From contig CAWBNP010000002.1 of assembly GCA_963790245.1 (NCBI GenBank), forward strand, positions 1,798,001-1,862,000: a stretch of 64,000 nucleotides of DNA, in the 5' to 3' direction. This stretch comes from JACCVG01 sp963790245. GTDB taxonomy: Bacteria > Actinomycetota > Thermoleophilia > Solirubrobacterales > Thermoleophilaceae. Of the stretch, positions 15,110 to 23,383 are shown piece by piece. The stretch's first letter is position 1. Every line of letters begins with the position of its first letter. Made by a program: the position numbers and the translations under genes. The notes below the pieces were generated by a model. The model had not been told where the DNA came from. It did no database searches and saw nothing but the letters and a program-made list of their open reading frames with translations.

Positions 15110-16516
15110 ATGATCTTCCGGCAGATGACCCACGAGGATCTCGGGTGCGCCTCCTACCTGATCGGCGACGCGTCGGCTCGGGTTGCGGCGGTTGTCGACC
15201 CGCGTTTCGAGATCGAGGAGTACCTCGAACTCGGTCGTTACATGGGTGTCTCGATCGAGCACATCCTCGAGACCCACAACCATGCCGACCACGTCTCCGG
15301 GCATGGCCGGCTCGCGGCTGCCACGGGGGCGACGATCCACATCCACACGCTCGCCGAGGTCGACTTCGCGCACGAAGCGTTCGAGGACGGGTGGACGCTC
15401 GACCTCGGCTCGGTGCGCATCGAGGCCCTGCACACTCCCGGCCACCGCCCCGAGCACACGGCCTTCGCGATCACCGACACAAAGCGGGGCGAGCAGCCCT
15501 GGGCCTTGCTGACCGGCGACACCCTGTTCGTCAACGACGTCGCTCGCCCCGATCTCGCGATCGAGAAGCGCGCCGGGGCCCGTGAGATCCACCGGTCGCT
15601 CCAGACCAAGTTGCTCTCGTTGCCGGACGAATGCGAGGTTTGGCCGGGCCATCTCGGCGGCTCGATGTGCGGCGGGCCCGGGATGGACATGAAGGGTTCC
15701 TCGACGATCGGTTTCGAGCGCGCGCACAACCCGACGCTCGCGATCGAGGACGAGGACGAGTTCGTCGCCGAGGCGATGCGCCGGATCGGCCCCCAGCCAC
15801 CCAACTTCCACGCGATCGTCGACCTCAACCGCGGCCCCCTGCTGACGACCGGGGTGGAAGTGCTCCCGCTCGCCCCCCGCCAGGTCGAGCAGCAGCGCGC
15901 CGAGGGTGCCCTGATTGTCGATGTCCGCACCGATCAGCAGTTCGACGACGCCCATATTCCCGGCGCGGTCTGCCTGCCGATGCTCAACGCGGGGTTCGGA
16001 TCGAGACTCGCCTGGATCGCCGACCGCGACCAGGACGTGGTCTTCGTCGGGCGCGATGACGAGGACGCGCGCCGGGCCGGCAAGCTCGCCGTGGCGATCG
16101 GCATCAGGCGGATCAGCGGGCTGCTGGCCGGAGGAATGACGAGCTGGCGCCAAGAGGGTCGACCGGTCGACCGGATCACGAGGCTGTCGGTCGACGAACT
16201 GCCCGAGCAGTTCAGCCAGGGTCGCGGCCTGCAGATTCTCGACGTCCGCGAGCAGGCCGAATGGGCTGCCGGCCATATTCCCGGCTCCCACTTCAAGCCG
16301 TGGCACGACATCGACTCGGCGCCCGAAGGGCTCGATCCGGGCCGGACGATCGCCGTCATCTGCGGCTCGGGCCAGCGCGCGGCGATCGGGGCGAGCCTCC
16401 TGCAGCGGTTCGGCGCGCCCTCGATCGTCCACGTCGTCGACGGAGGGGTGGGCCGCTGGCGCGAGCTCGGCCATCCGATCGAGACCGCGCGCGATCTCGC
16501 GGGCGACTTCGTCTGA
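15110..16516 (+). CDS. MBL-fold hydrolase fused to two rhodanese domains (persulfide dioxygenase-like)
   Basis: 468 aa from ATG 15110. N-terminal metallo-beta-lactamase domain (1-240) with THNHADHVSGHG (HxHxDH), TPGHRPEH, GDTLFVND and WPGHLGGS, the ETHE1/persulfide dioxygenase layout. Two rhodanese domains follow (about 260-360 and 370-465). The first has VFVGRDDED where the active cysteine should be, so it is catalytically dead; the second has the intact loop ICGSGQR. Related fusions oxidise persulfides or move sulfane sulfur during sulfide detoxification. A TAAGGT element (15094-15099) stands 10 nt before the start. Divergent from the broken propeller gene. Confidence 0.88.
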   Translation: MIFRQMTHEDLGCASYLIGDASARVAAVVDPRFEIEEYLELGRYMGVSIEHILETHNHADHVSGHGRLAAATGATIHIHTLAEVDFAHEAFEDGWTLDLGSVRIEALHTPGHRPEHTAFAITDTKRGEQPWALLTGDTLFVNDVARPDLAIEKRAGAREIHRSLQTKLLSLPDECEVWPGHLGGSMCGGPGMDMKGSSTIGFERAHNPTLAIEDEDEFVAEAMRRIGPQPPNFHAIVDLNRGPLLTTGVEVLPLAPRQVEQQRAEGALIVDVRTDQQFDDAHIPGAVCLPMLNAGFGSRLAWIADRDQDVVFVGRDDEDARRAGKLAVAIGIRRISGLLAGGMTSWRQEGRPVDRITRLSVDELPEQFSQGRGLQILDVREQAEWAAGHIPGSHFKPWHDIDSAPEGLDPGRTIAVICGSGQRAAIGASLLQRFGAPSIVHVVDGGVGRWRELGHPIETARDLAGDFV

Positions 16517-16528
16517 GCCAGACGCCCT

Positions 16529-17152
16529 CTAGGGAGAGCGGTCGAGCGCTGAGAGCAGGTCGACGCTGAACGTTGCGACGCGCTCGGGCGTGAACTGGTC
16601 GCCGTGGGTGAGCATCAGCCGCGCCGCGTCCTCGGCGGCGCCCATGATCACGTAGGCGGCGAGCTCCTGGTCGAGGTCGCCGAACCCCAGCTGGGCGATC
16701 CCCCATTCGACCATCGGCTCGATCTGGCGGACGAGCTGCTCGCGGTTGCGGTGGACTTCATCGCGGACGCCCGGCGGCGTGCCGTCGGCGGGCAGCAGGA
16801 TCAGCCGCCAGGTATCGGGGTACTCGCGGACGGCCTCGAGCCCGCGCGCAATCGCCTCGCCGAGGATCTGACCGGGCTCACCGCTGAGCGGCAACCGCGG
16901 CAGCGCGTCGGCGATCGCGCTCAGGACCCGCTCCTGCTCGCGCTCGAGCAGCGCCATCAGGAGCTCCTGCTGGTTGGCGAACGCGTCGTATACAACGGTC
17001 TTCGCGATCTGGGCCTCACGCGCGACGGCTTCCATCGAGACGCCGCCGTAACCGCTCTCGGCGATCAGCTTCAGCGTGGCGTCGAGCAACTGCTCGCGCC
17101 GCTCCTCGCGTGGGAGTCGGGGGGAGTATTTCCTTCGGGTCCGGGTCGCCAT
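16529..17152 (-). CDS. TetR-family transcriptional regulator
   Basis: 207 aa from ATG 17152. N-terminal helix-turn-helix typical of TetR (EQLLDATLKLIAESGYGGVSM, then VAREAQIAKTVVYDAF), followed by a helical ligand domain of ordinary length. The longer frame to 17191 would cover the promoter and was rejected. Divergent from the membrane protein at 17221; the 68-bp gap holds an inverted repeat over the promoters of both genes. It therefore most likely represses the membrane protein gene and itself. The ligand is unknown. Confidence 0.9.
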   Translation of the reverse strand: MATRTRRKYSPRLPREERREQLLDATLKLIAESGYGGVSMEAVAREAQIAKTVVYDAFANQQELLMALLEREQERVLSAIADALPRLPLSGEPGQILGEAIARGLEAVREYPDTWRLILLPADGTPPGVRDEVHRNREQLVRQIEPMVEWGIAQLGFGDLDQELAAYVIMGAAEDAARLMLTHGDQFTPERVATFSVDLLSALDRSP

Positions 17153-17185
17153 GTCCGCACCCAGCTTGACGATCGGAGCGGCGAC

Positions 17186-17213
17186 TTGCAATGTACGGTT
17201 CCGTATGTACTAT
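17186..17213 (+). promoter_or_regulatory. Promoter with embedded TetR operator
   Basis: TTGCAA (17186-17191), 16-bp spacer and TACTAT (17208-17213) form a -35/-10 pair whose start point would fall at the ATG 17221, giving a leaderless mRNA. The spacer contains the inverted repeat TACGG-TT-CCGTA (17194-17205) flanked by GTAC. A TACATT on the other strand (17195-17190) could serve tetR. A repressor bound here would block both promoters. Confidence 0.65.
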
Positions 17214-17220
17214 CCCGGAC

Positions 17221-19245
17221 ATGAGTGGCCCCACACTCCTCGGCGCGGCCGGCTCTGCCGGCGGAGCGCCGATCGACCAGCTCGCGATCCTTGCTTTCGT
17301 CTACATCGGTGGGACCGGGGCGCTCGTCTGGCTGATCCGCGCCCACCGCGCGGGTCGCACGCGGGTGCTCGCCCGCGCCGGCGCTGCCACGTCGTTCGTG
17401 TTCCGGGCTCCGGGTTGGAGTGCGCTACCGGTCCTGATTGCGGCGATCGCGCTGCTGCTCACGATGGGCGGCGGCTTCTGGGACATCGGCTACCACATCG
17501 ACTACGGGCGCGATGACGGCCCGCTCGGCAACCCGGGCCACTATCCGCTGCTGATCGGCTTCTTCGGAACGCTGGCCGCCGGCATCCTCTGCATCGGCCT
17601 CGCCGATGAGCGCGACCGGGGCGCCCACTGGATCAAGATCACGCGCGATTGGCACATCCCGGTCGGCGGGGCCCTCCTGATCGGCTGCTCGGCATTTGGC
17701 CTCACGGCGCTGCCGCTGGATGATGTCTGGCACAGGATCTTCGGACAGGATGTGACGCTCTGGTCGCCGACCCATTTCATGCTGCTGGGCGGCGCGACGA
17801 TGTCGGTGATAGCGATGTGCGTCCTGATCGCCGAGGCCGCACTCTCCTCCCGCAATCGCCCGACCTCCGAGCAGCCTGCCGGATCGCCATGGGCGCGCTT
17901 CGAGCTGCTCGGACCCGACCAGCCGATCGCGCGCTTCGAGTTCTTCCGCGGCCAGGAGTTCGCCGCTCGCATGGGCCGAGGCTGGAGCAGGATCCAGCGG
18001 TTCGCATTGCTCGGCGGGATGCTCGTCGGGCTCGAGGCGTTCCTCGCCGAGTTCGACTGGGGCGTCCCGCTCTACCGCCAGGTCTGGCAACCGCTTCTGT
18101 TGATGGCCTTCGCCGCGTTTGTCTTCTCGGCCGCCCGCGGCTGGGCTGGTCGCGGCGGTGCGATGGGGGCCTGGGGCTTCTACATCGTGATCCGCAGTGC
18201 AGCCTCGCTGATCCCCGTCCTCGCCGGCCGCTCGCTGGCAGTCGTTCCGCTGCTGCTCGTTCCGGCGATCTGCGTAGAGCTGGTCGCCTGGCGGGTAAGC
18301 CCCCGGCTTCGCCCGATCGCCTTCGGAGCACTCGCCGGGCTCGCGTGCGGGGTCTTCGGATTCGCCGCCGAGTACGGCTGGTCAAACCTCGTCTACCCGC
18401 TGCCCTGGGGCCCGGACCTGATCGTCGAGGGCGTGGTCTCGGCGAGCGTCGCCGCGATCAGCGGCGGCGTGCTCGGAGGATTGCTGGCGGCTGCTCTTCG
18501 CAGGGAGTTGCCGACGCCACGCGCGGCGCGCGCGGCCTGCATCGCGGCGTTTGCCGCGTTCATCGCGATCGGGGTCAGCGCCGGGCTGCGCGAACTGCCC
18601 GTTGCCGACGTCACGGTCCAGATGACGAACGTCAGCGAGCAGCCGCGCCGCGAGGCGCTCGCGACTTTCCGTATCGAGCCGGCCAGCGCCGCCGAGGATG
18701 CGAACTGGCTTTACATGCTCGCCTGGCAGGGCGGGCCGGGAACCCAGCGGATTGTCGACCGGCTCGAGCCGCTTGGCGACGGCGTCTACCGCTCGACCCA
18801 GCCGATCCCGCTGCACGGCAGTTGGAAGTCGGGACTGCGGCTCCAGCAGGGAAGCGCCCGTGGCGCGGTCCCGCTGCGCCTGCCGACCGACGGTGAGCTC
18901 GGGGGCGCGGGCGCCGAGGTGCCGACCTCGTTCTCGCTCGCCGAGGGCCCCGACATCTTCGCGGGTGCTTCCGGCGCCGAGCTCCCGGCACCGGCCAGCT
19001 TCACGCGGCCGTTCCTCGAGGACGGCCTGATCATGCTGCGCGAGAGCAAGGGCGACGTGCCGCCCTGGCTGTGGGTCGCCTCGGCCTCCCTGATCGCCCT
19101 GATCTACGGCGTCTTCATCACCGGTATCGCGATCGGCGTCAGCCGTCTGGCCCGCCGGTCCGGTCCCGCGCAGGCGGTGGCCGCCGCCGACGAGAGCACC
19201 GCGACCGCGCGCCAGCCGCGCGGCCTCGGACCTAGCGTCGCGTAG
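17221..19245 (+). CDS. Large polytopic membrane protein of unknown function
   Basis: 674 aa from ATG 17221. About 12 transmembrane helices in the first 450 residues, then an extracytoplasmic beta-rich domain of about 190 residues (TVQMTNVSEQPRRE onward), then one last helix (WLWVASASLIALIYGVF) and a short tail. Conserved-looking polar motifs within membrane segments include FWDIGYHIDYGRDD, GHYPLLIG, DDVWHRIFGQD and SPTHFMLLGG; the His/Asp pairs could bind metal or heme. No known family recognised. Controlled by the divergent TetR gene, as is common for exporters and stress-induced membrane enzymes, but no transport signature was found. The last 14 bp overlap the convergent BI-1 gene. Confidence 0.8.
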   Translation: MSGPTLLGAAGSAGGAPIDQLAILAFVYIGGTGALVWLIRAHRAGRTRVLARAGAATSFVFRAPGWSALPVLIAAIALLLTMGGGFWDIGYHIDYGRDDGPLGNPGHYPLLIGFFGTLAAGILCIGLADERDRGAHWIKITRDWHIPVGGALLIGCSAFGLTALPLDDVWHRIFGQDVTLWSPTHFMLLGGATMSVIAMCVLIAEAALSSRNRPTSEQPAGSPWARFELLGPDQPIARFEFFRGQEFAARMGRGWSRIQRFALLGGMLVGLEAFLAEFDWGVPLYRQVWQPLLLMAFAAFVFSAARGWAGRGGAMGAWGFYIVIRSAASLIPVLAGRSLAVVPLLLVPAICVELVAWRVSPRLRPIAFGALAGLACGVFGFAAEYGWSNLVYPLPWGPDLIVEGVVSASVAAISGGVLGGLLAAALRRELPTPRAARAACIAAFAAFIAIGVSAGLRELPVADVTVQMTNVSEQPRREALATFRIEPASAAEDANWLYMLAWQGGPGTQRIVDRLEPLGDGVYRSTQPIPLHGSWKSGLRLQQGSARGAVPLRLPTDGELGGAGAEVPTSFSLAEGPDIFAGASGAELPAPASFTRPFLEDGLIMLRESKGDVPPWLWVASASLIALIYGVFITGIAIGVSRLARRSGPAQAVAAADESTATARQPRGLGPSVA

Positions 19246-19987
19246 CCGCCAGCAGGCGCAGGATCTCTAGGTACAGCCAGATCAGCGTGACGAGCAGCCC
19301 GAACGCTGCGTACCACTCCATCTGGCGCGGCAACCCGGCTGCGGCGCCCTGCTCGATGAAGTCGAAGTCGAGCGCGAGGTTGAGCGCCGCGACGACGATG
19401 ATCGCGGCGCTGATGATGATCGACAGCGTGCCGCCGCCCATGACGGCCTCGGTGTTGACGCCGAACAGCCCGAGGACGATTACGAGCAGGTAGAAGAGAA
19501 AGATCGAGACCGTCGCGCCGATCACGATCATCCGGAACCGCTGGGTGACCTTGATCACCCGGGTGCGGTAGAGAATCAGCATCACCATGAACACGACGAA
19601 GGTGCCGGCGATCGCCTGGATCACGATCCCGTCGAACTGGATGTTCATCAGCGCGCTGAGCACGCCGACGACGACGCCCTCGAGCAGCGCGTAGAGCGGA
19701 CCGGTGACGGGGGCGAAGTGCGGCTTGAAGATCGTTAGAAGCGCGACGATCAGGCCACCGATCGCGCCGCCGATCAATGCCGGCATCGTCCAGGTCGCGC
19801 CCTCGAGCGTCGCCGACCCCGTAACCCACGCAACCGCCGCGACGATCGCGATCAGCACGAGCGATCGATTGCACGCGCCCGCGATCGTCATCTTCTCCGT
19901 GCCCGACATCGTTTCGCGCGCGCGCGCGAAGAGCCTGTCGTTAAAGGCCGGGTTGCTGGTCGTGTTGGACGTCGTGGTGGCGCTCAT
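19232..19987 (-). CDS. Bax inhibitor-1/YccA-family membrane protein
   Basis: 251-aa integral membrane protein with seven hydrophobic helices after a Ser/Thr-rich N-terminus. Seen: the helix series TMPALIGGAIGGLIVALLTI, VVVGVLSALMNIQFDGIV, and the conserved last part ALNLALDFDFIEQG with the Asp pair of the family, ending in YLEILRLL. Relatives act as calcium-leak channels or modulate membrane proteases; the bacterial function is not settled. ATG start at 19987. Convergent with the unknown membrane protein, with which it shares 14 bp at the 3' ends. Confidence 0.88.
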   Translation of the reverse strand: MSATTTSNTTSNPAFNDRLFARARETMSGTEKMTIAGACNRSLVLIAIVAAVAWVTGSATLEGATWTMPALIGGAIGGLIVALLTIFKPHFAPVTGPLYALLEGVVVGVLSALMNIQFDGIVIQAIAGTFVVFMVMLILYRTRVIKVTQRFRMIVIGATVSIFLFYLLVIVLGLFGVNTEAVMGGGTLSIIISAAIIVVAALNLALDFDFIEQGAAAGLPRQMEWYAAFGLLVTLIWLYLEILRLLAATRR

Positions 19988-20015
19988 GGCGCCGGACTGT
20001 AGCGCGAGGTCTGGC

Positions 20016-20021
20016 TAGACT
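20016..20021 (+). promoter_or_regulatory. -10 element of tRNA-Thr
   Basis: TAGACT preceded by TGGC, 18 nt before the mature tRNA-Thr. The divergent BI-1 gene starts at 19987, so the 52-bp gap carries both promoters. Confidence 0.45.
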
Positions 20022-20039
20022 CAGACGCGCGCAGTGCAC

Positions 20040-20112
<73 letters not shown>

Positions 20113-20171
20113 TCAGTCCTTGACCTTCGCTCGGGTTGCCTTTCGAAGCTGCCGTTCTCCGAGGTCTGCGC

Positions 20172-20573
20172 CTACTCCGACAGACCCGCGGCTTTGAGCG
20201 CTTCTTCCGGTTCCTCGAACACGACGATTCGAGCAACCTCACGATTGCGGAACGAACAGACCCAGGCGACGCGGTTGCTCAACTCCACGCCGCTGCCGCG
20301 GCCCCGTCCGCGAACTTGCATCACGACGACGATCATGCCTCCCGCCGCCGGGACAAACCGCTCCGGCTCCATGCTCAGATCCTCGAATACCTGCTGAAGC
20401 TCCCGTAAAGACTCTCGCAGCGCATCAGGCCCGCGAAAAACCCCGGCGGTGTCGATGATCGATGAGCTCTGATGCAGCTCGAAGTCGTCCGCTAGAAATG
20501 AAGCATCAATCTCGCCCGTGCGGTTGAAGGCCTGGAAGCCGCGGCGAAGGATTTCAGTGTTTTCCTGCGACAT
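20172..20573 (-). CDS. SnoaL/NTF2-like protein
   Basis: 133-aa single-domain alpha+beta cone protein. The N-terminus MSQENTEILRRGFQAFNRTG and the middle GPDALRESLRELQQVFED are typical of the large SnoaL-like family that is expanded in Thermoleophilia and streptomycetes. Members are ligand-binding proteins, isomerases or cyclases; nothing here fixes a reaction. Monocistronic, with a 226-bp gap to the next gene. That gap holds a short minus-strand open stretch (20577-20714, ending RYRALAAVSLSD) of doubtful meaning and otherwise nothing recognised. Confidence 0.82.
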   Translation of the reverse strand: MSQENTEILRRGFQAFNRTGEIDASFLADDFELHQSSSIIDTAGVFRGPDALRESLRELQQVFEDLSMEPERFVPAAGGMIVVVMQVRGRGRGSGVELSNRVAWVCSFRNREVARIVVFEEPEEALKAAGLSE

Positions 20574-20786
20574 GGCCTAGTCCGACAGGCTCACTGCCGC
20601 GAGCGCCCGATAACGGCTCGCGTAGCTGGACATGCGAAGGATCAGCGCCTCCTGAATCGGTTCGATAGCTCGATTATGATCCTCGGGGATCCGACCAGTC
20701 CGCTGACCCAGTTATCCGCGCGCCCCAAGTTCGGCGCCTGTACCGAGCTCCGTGATGGTCTTGGATCGGGGGCCGGACAGCGCGGT

Positions 20787-20792
20787 TAGGCT
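20787..20792 (+). promoter_or_regulatory. -10-like element, leaderless promoter
   Basis: TAGGCT ending 7 nt before ATG 20800. The identical hexamer with 6-nt spacing precedes adk (60133) and, on the minus strand, the cyclase reading frame (26863-26858). Confidence 0.45.
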
Positions 20793-20799
20793 GGTCTGG

Positions 20800-21282
20800 A
20801 TGGCCGGCTACGACCCATCGGAATGGATTGACCTGTTCGTCGCGAGCGCCGGAGCTGCTGCCGCGCTGGCGGGGCTCGTGTTCGTTGCGGTCTCGATCAA
20901 CGTTGAGCGGATCCTGAAGTTCCAGGGCCTGCCTGAGCGGGCGGTGGCCACCCTGTTGCTGCTGCTCGGCGTCCTCGTGATCTCACTGGTCGGTCTCACA
21001 CCGGGCCAGAGACTGACCGTGATGGGCGCCGAACTGCTGGGGGTCGGGCTGGTGAGCTCGATCGCGACGACGACCCTGGTGTTGCGGCATCAGGGGAGCC
21101 ATGCGCGGCCGGTGTTGAACGTGACGGTCGCCCTTGCGGGGACCCTGCCGTTCGCTATTGCAGGGCTCAGCCTCATCGCGGGGGCGGGTGGCGGCCTCTA
21201 TTGGGTCCTCGCGGGAATCGTCCTGGCCGTCCTCGGGGCGGTCCTGAACGCTTGGGTACTGCTGGTCGAGATCCTCCGCTGA
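20800..21282 (+). CDS. Four-helix membrane protein of unknown function
   Basis: 160 aa from ATG 20800. Four hydrophobic helices: AGAAAALAGLVFVAVSIN, AVATLLLLLGVLVISLVGL, VTVALAGTLPFAIAGLSLIA and VLAGIVLAVLGAVLNAWVLL. The pattern W-x-D-L-F then AGAAAALAGLVFVAVSINVERIL recurs in uncharacterised actinobacterial membrane proteins. The upstream GTG/ATG choices (20752) would extend past the likely leaderless promoter and were rejected. Its stop overlaps the start of the P450 gene (TGATG), so the two are probably translated together. Confidence 0.72.
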   Translation: MAGYDPSEWIDLFVASAGAAAALAGLVFVAVSINVERILKFQGLPERAVATLLLLLGVLVISLVGLTPGQRLTVMGAELLGVGLVSSIATTTLVLRHQGSHARPVLNVTVALAGTLPFAIAGLSLIAGAGGGLYWVLAGIVLAVLGAVLNAWVLLVEILR

Positions 21283-22583
21283 TGTCACAGCCCGCCGCTT
21301 ACGTTCCCGGCCCCTCGCTCCCGCGCATCCTCCAGTCCTGGCTCGGCGTGACGCGCCCGGTCAAGGCCCGGCTCGCGATGCGCGAGCGCTACGGCTCGCT
21401 GTTTCAGTCCAACGACCTGATCGCCGGTCAGATGTTCCACGTCGCCGATCGGGAGCTCGTCGCCCAGATGTTCAAGTGGAAGCCCGCCGACTACGACGTG
21501 GCCGAGCCCCGGGAGTTGATGGCGCCGGTTCTCGGTTCCGCATCGCTGCTGCTGCTCGACGGCGATCGCCACATGCGGATGCGCAAGCTGATGCTCCCTC
21601 CCTTCCACGGCGATGCGGTCGCCGGCTATTCCGACGTGATCGCGGAGATCACACACGCGGAGATGAGTACCTGGCGGGTCGGTGACAAGGTCCGCACGCG
21701 AACCCTCGCTCAGCGGATCACGATGGAGGTCATCATCCGGACCGTCTTCGGGATCACCGATCCGGAGCGGATCGCCGAGTTGCGGCGACTGTTGCCGCGC
21801 CTCTCATCGATCAGCCCGCTCGTCCTGCTGCTGCGCAACACGCCAGGCCGGTTTGGTCCCTGGGCGAGCTTCATCCGCCACCGCGACCGGGTCGATGCGC
21901 TCCTTTACGAGGAGATCACCCGCCGGCGGACCGGGGCGAGCGACGGCTCCGCCCGGGACATCCTCGGGCTGCTGCTCGAGGCGCGGGATGAGCACGGGGC
22001 GCCGTTGACCGACGCTGAGCTTCGCGACGAGGTGATCACCCTGCTGCTCGCTGGGCACGAGACGACGGCCACGTCGATCGGATGGGCGTTTGAGCGCCTC
22101 TTGCGGACCCCGTTGGCTTTGACACGCCTTTCCGAAGAGCTCGAGCGCGGCGGCGGATCCGAATACCTCGATGCCGTGATCAAGGAGACGCTGCGCGTCC
22201 GACCGGTGGTGACCGAGGTCTTCCGCGCGCCGAGCCGCCCGATCGAGTTCGGGGGCTACCGCTTCGACGCAGGCGCACAGCTTGCGGCGTCTCTGATGCT
22301 CATCCAGTACGACCCGGAGCTGTTTCCGGAGCCGTTCGTCTTCCGCCCGGAACGGTTCCTCGAGGGCGCGCCGGACTCATATACGTGGATTCCGTTCGGC
22401 GGCGGCGTCCGACGGTGCATCGGCGCGGCGTTCGCGCAGCTCGAGATGAAGGTCGTGATCGCGACGATCCTCTCTCGGGCGAAGCTCCGCGCGCCTCGGT
22501 CCAAGCCGGAGGTCGCGCGCTTTCGGGGGATCACCCTCCTCCCGAGCCGCGGCGGCGAGGCGATCATCGAGGCGCTCGGCTAA
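21282..22583 (+). CDS. Cytochrome P450
   Basis: 433-aa soluble heme monooxygenase. Seen: I-helix oxygen-binding motif AGHETTATS, K-helix KETLR (ExxR), the PERF segment (FRPERF) and the heme loop FGGGVRRCIGAAFAQLE with the proximal cysteine. This glycine-rich loop and the overall length resemble CYP110/CYP4-like bacterial P450s that oxidise fatty acids or terpenes, but the substrate is unknown. ATG 21282 overlaps the stop of the upstream membrane protein gene. No ferredoxin or reductase gene is adjacent. Its last 4 bp overlap the convergent ctaG. Confidence 0.93.
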   Translation: MSQPAAYVPGPSLPRILQSWLGVTRPVKARLAMRERYGSLFQSNDLIAGQMFHVADRELVAQMFKWKPADYDVAEPRELMAPVLGSASLLLLDGDRHMRMRKLMLPPFHGDAVAGYSDVIAEITHAEMSTWRVGDKVRTRTLAQRITMEVIIRTVFGITDPERIAELRRLLPRLSSISPLVLLLRNTPGRFGPWASFIRHRDRVDALLYEEITRRRTGASDGSARDILGLLLEARDEHGAPLTDAELRDEVITLLLAGHETTATSIGWAFERLLRTPLALTRLSEELERGGGSEYLDAVIKETLRVRPVVTEVFRAPSRPIEFGGYRFDAGAQLAASLMLIQYDPELFPEPFVFRPERFLEGAPDSYTWIPFGGGVRRCIGAAFAQLEMKVVIATILSRAKLRAPRSKPEVARFRGITLLPSRGGEAIIEALG

Positions 22584-23380
22584 GACAGGTTCGGCTGCGC
22601 CCGGCCGTGGGCGACGGCTTCATCCTCGCTCGTTCGGTAGAAGAAGTAGGCCGCGGCGATCAGGACGATGATCATGTCGAGCGTCAGCATCATCCCACCG
22701 CCGATCTGCTGGTCCCCGATCGGTGTGAGCCCGTAGCCCGCCCCGCGATCGCCGTAGAAGCCTTCGTAGACCGGTGAGCGCATCGCGATGAACGCCATCC
22801 CGAGGAACATGCCGCCGACCCGCGCTCCCATGATGTGGCCGACCTTCCACAGCTTCCCGCTGACGCGGCGCTTGGCCGGCTCGATCGCCGACCACCACAC
22901 GAGCACGCTGATCAGGACGAACGACTGGTGTTGCAGGGCGTGCAGGAACGGTCTCTCGAGCGCCCCCTCGAACAGCGGGACGAAGTGCCAGGAGTAGAGG
23001 ATCACTACGTAGAGGAAGATCGCGACGACCGGTCGGGTCAGCACCGCGAACGCGCGTCGGAACCGGTGCAGGCGCGCAACCCTTTTCAGCGCGGGCTTGG
23101 GCAGCATGAAGAACAGGACGGGTGAGCGGATGCCGATCAGGATCAGCGGCGCCCCGACCTCGGCGATCAGCAGGTGCTGAGCCATGTGCGCGGAGAAGAG
23201 GTCCTCGGCGAGCAGGTCGATCGCGCTCGAGAGGGCGACGGTCCAGAGCGTGATCCCGCCGACGAACGACAGCCGCTGCCAGAAGGGGACGTGGAAGCCC
23301 CGCCGGTCGAGGCGTATCAGCGCGTAGAGATAGAGCCCGAGCGCGACGAGGAAGCCCACCCCGAAAGAGGGATCGAGCAC
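22580..23380 (-). CDS. ctaG: CtaG-like cytochrome c oxidase assembly protein (caa3_CtaG family)
   Basis: 266-aa membrane protein with about seven helices. Seen: conserved histidines in transmembrane context (AHMAQHLLIAEVGAPLIL, ILYSWHFVPLFEGAL, LHALQHQSFVLISVLVWW), typical of the caa3_CtaG family (distinct from the Cox11 type). Relatives are needed to mature the CuB/heme a3 centre of cytochrome c oxidase, probably through copper handling. GTG start at 23380. The CDF metal transporter gene starts upstream on the same strand with only 3 nt between them, so they are likely co-transcribed and may share metal homeostasis. Confidence 0.87.
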   Translation of the reverse strand: MLDPSFGVGFLVALGLYLYALIRLDRRGFHVPFWQRLSFVGGITLWTVALSSAIDLLAEDLFSAHMAQHLLIAEVGAPLILIGIRSPVLFFMLPKPALKRVARLHRFRRAFAVLTRPVVAIFLYVVILYSWHFVPLFEGALERPFLHALQHQSFVLISVLVWWSAIEPAKRRVSGKLWKVGHIMGARVGGMFLGMAFIAMRSPVYEGFYGDRGAGYGLTPIGDQQIGGGMMLTLDMIIVLIAAAYFFYRTSEDEAVAHGRAQPNLS

Positions 23381-23383
23381 CGC

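Noticed and set aside
14207..16474. 755-codon minus-strand frame covering the MBL-rhodanese gene
   Set aside because: Only its last part (15046 downwards) reads as protein, the propeller gene; the rest is antisense to a well-supported gene.
20577..20714. Short minus-strand frame ending RYRALAAVSLSD upstream of the SnoaL-like gene
   Set aside because: About 45 codons, no start signal, no recognisable domain; could be a remnant, but the evidence is too weak to call.
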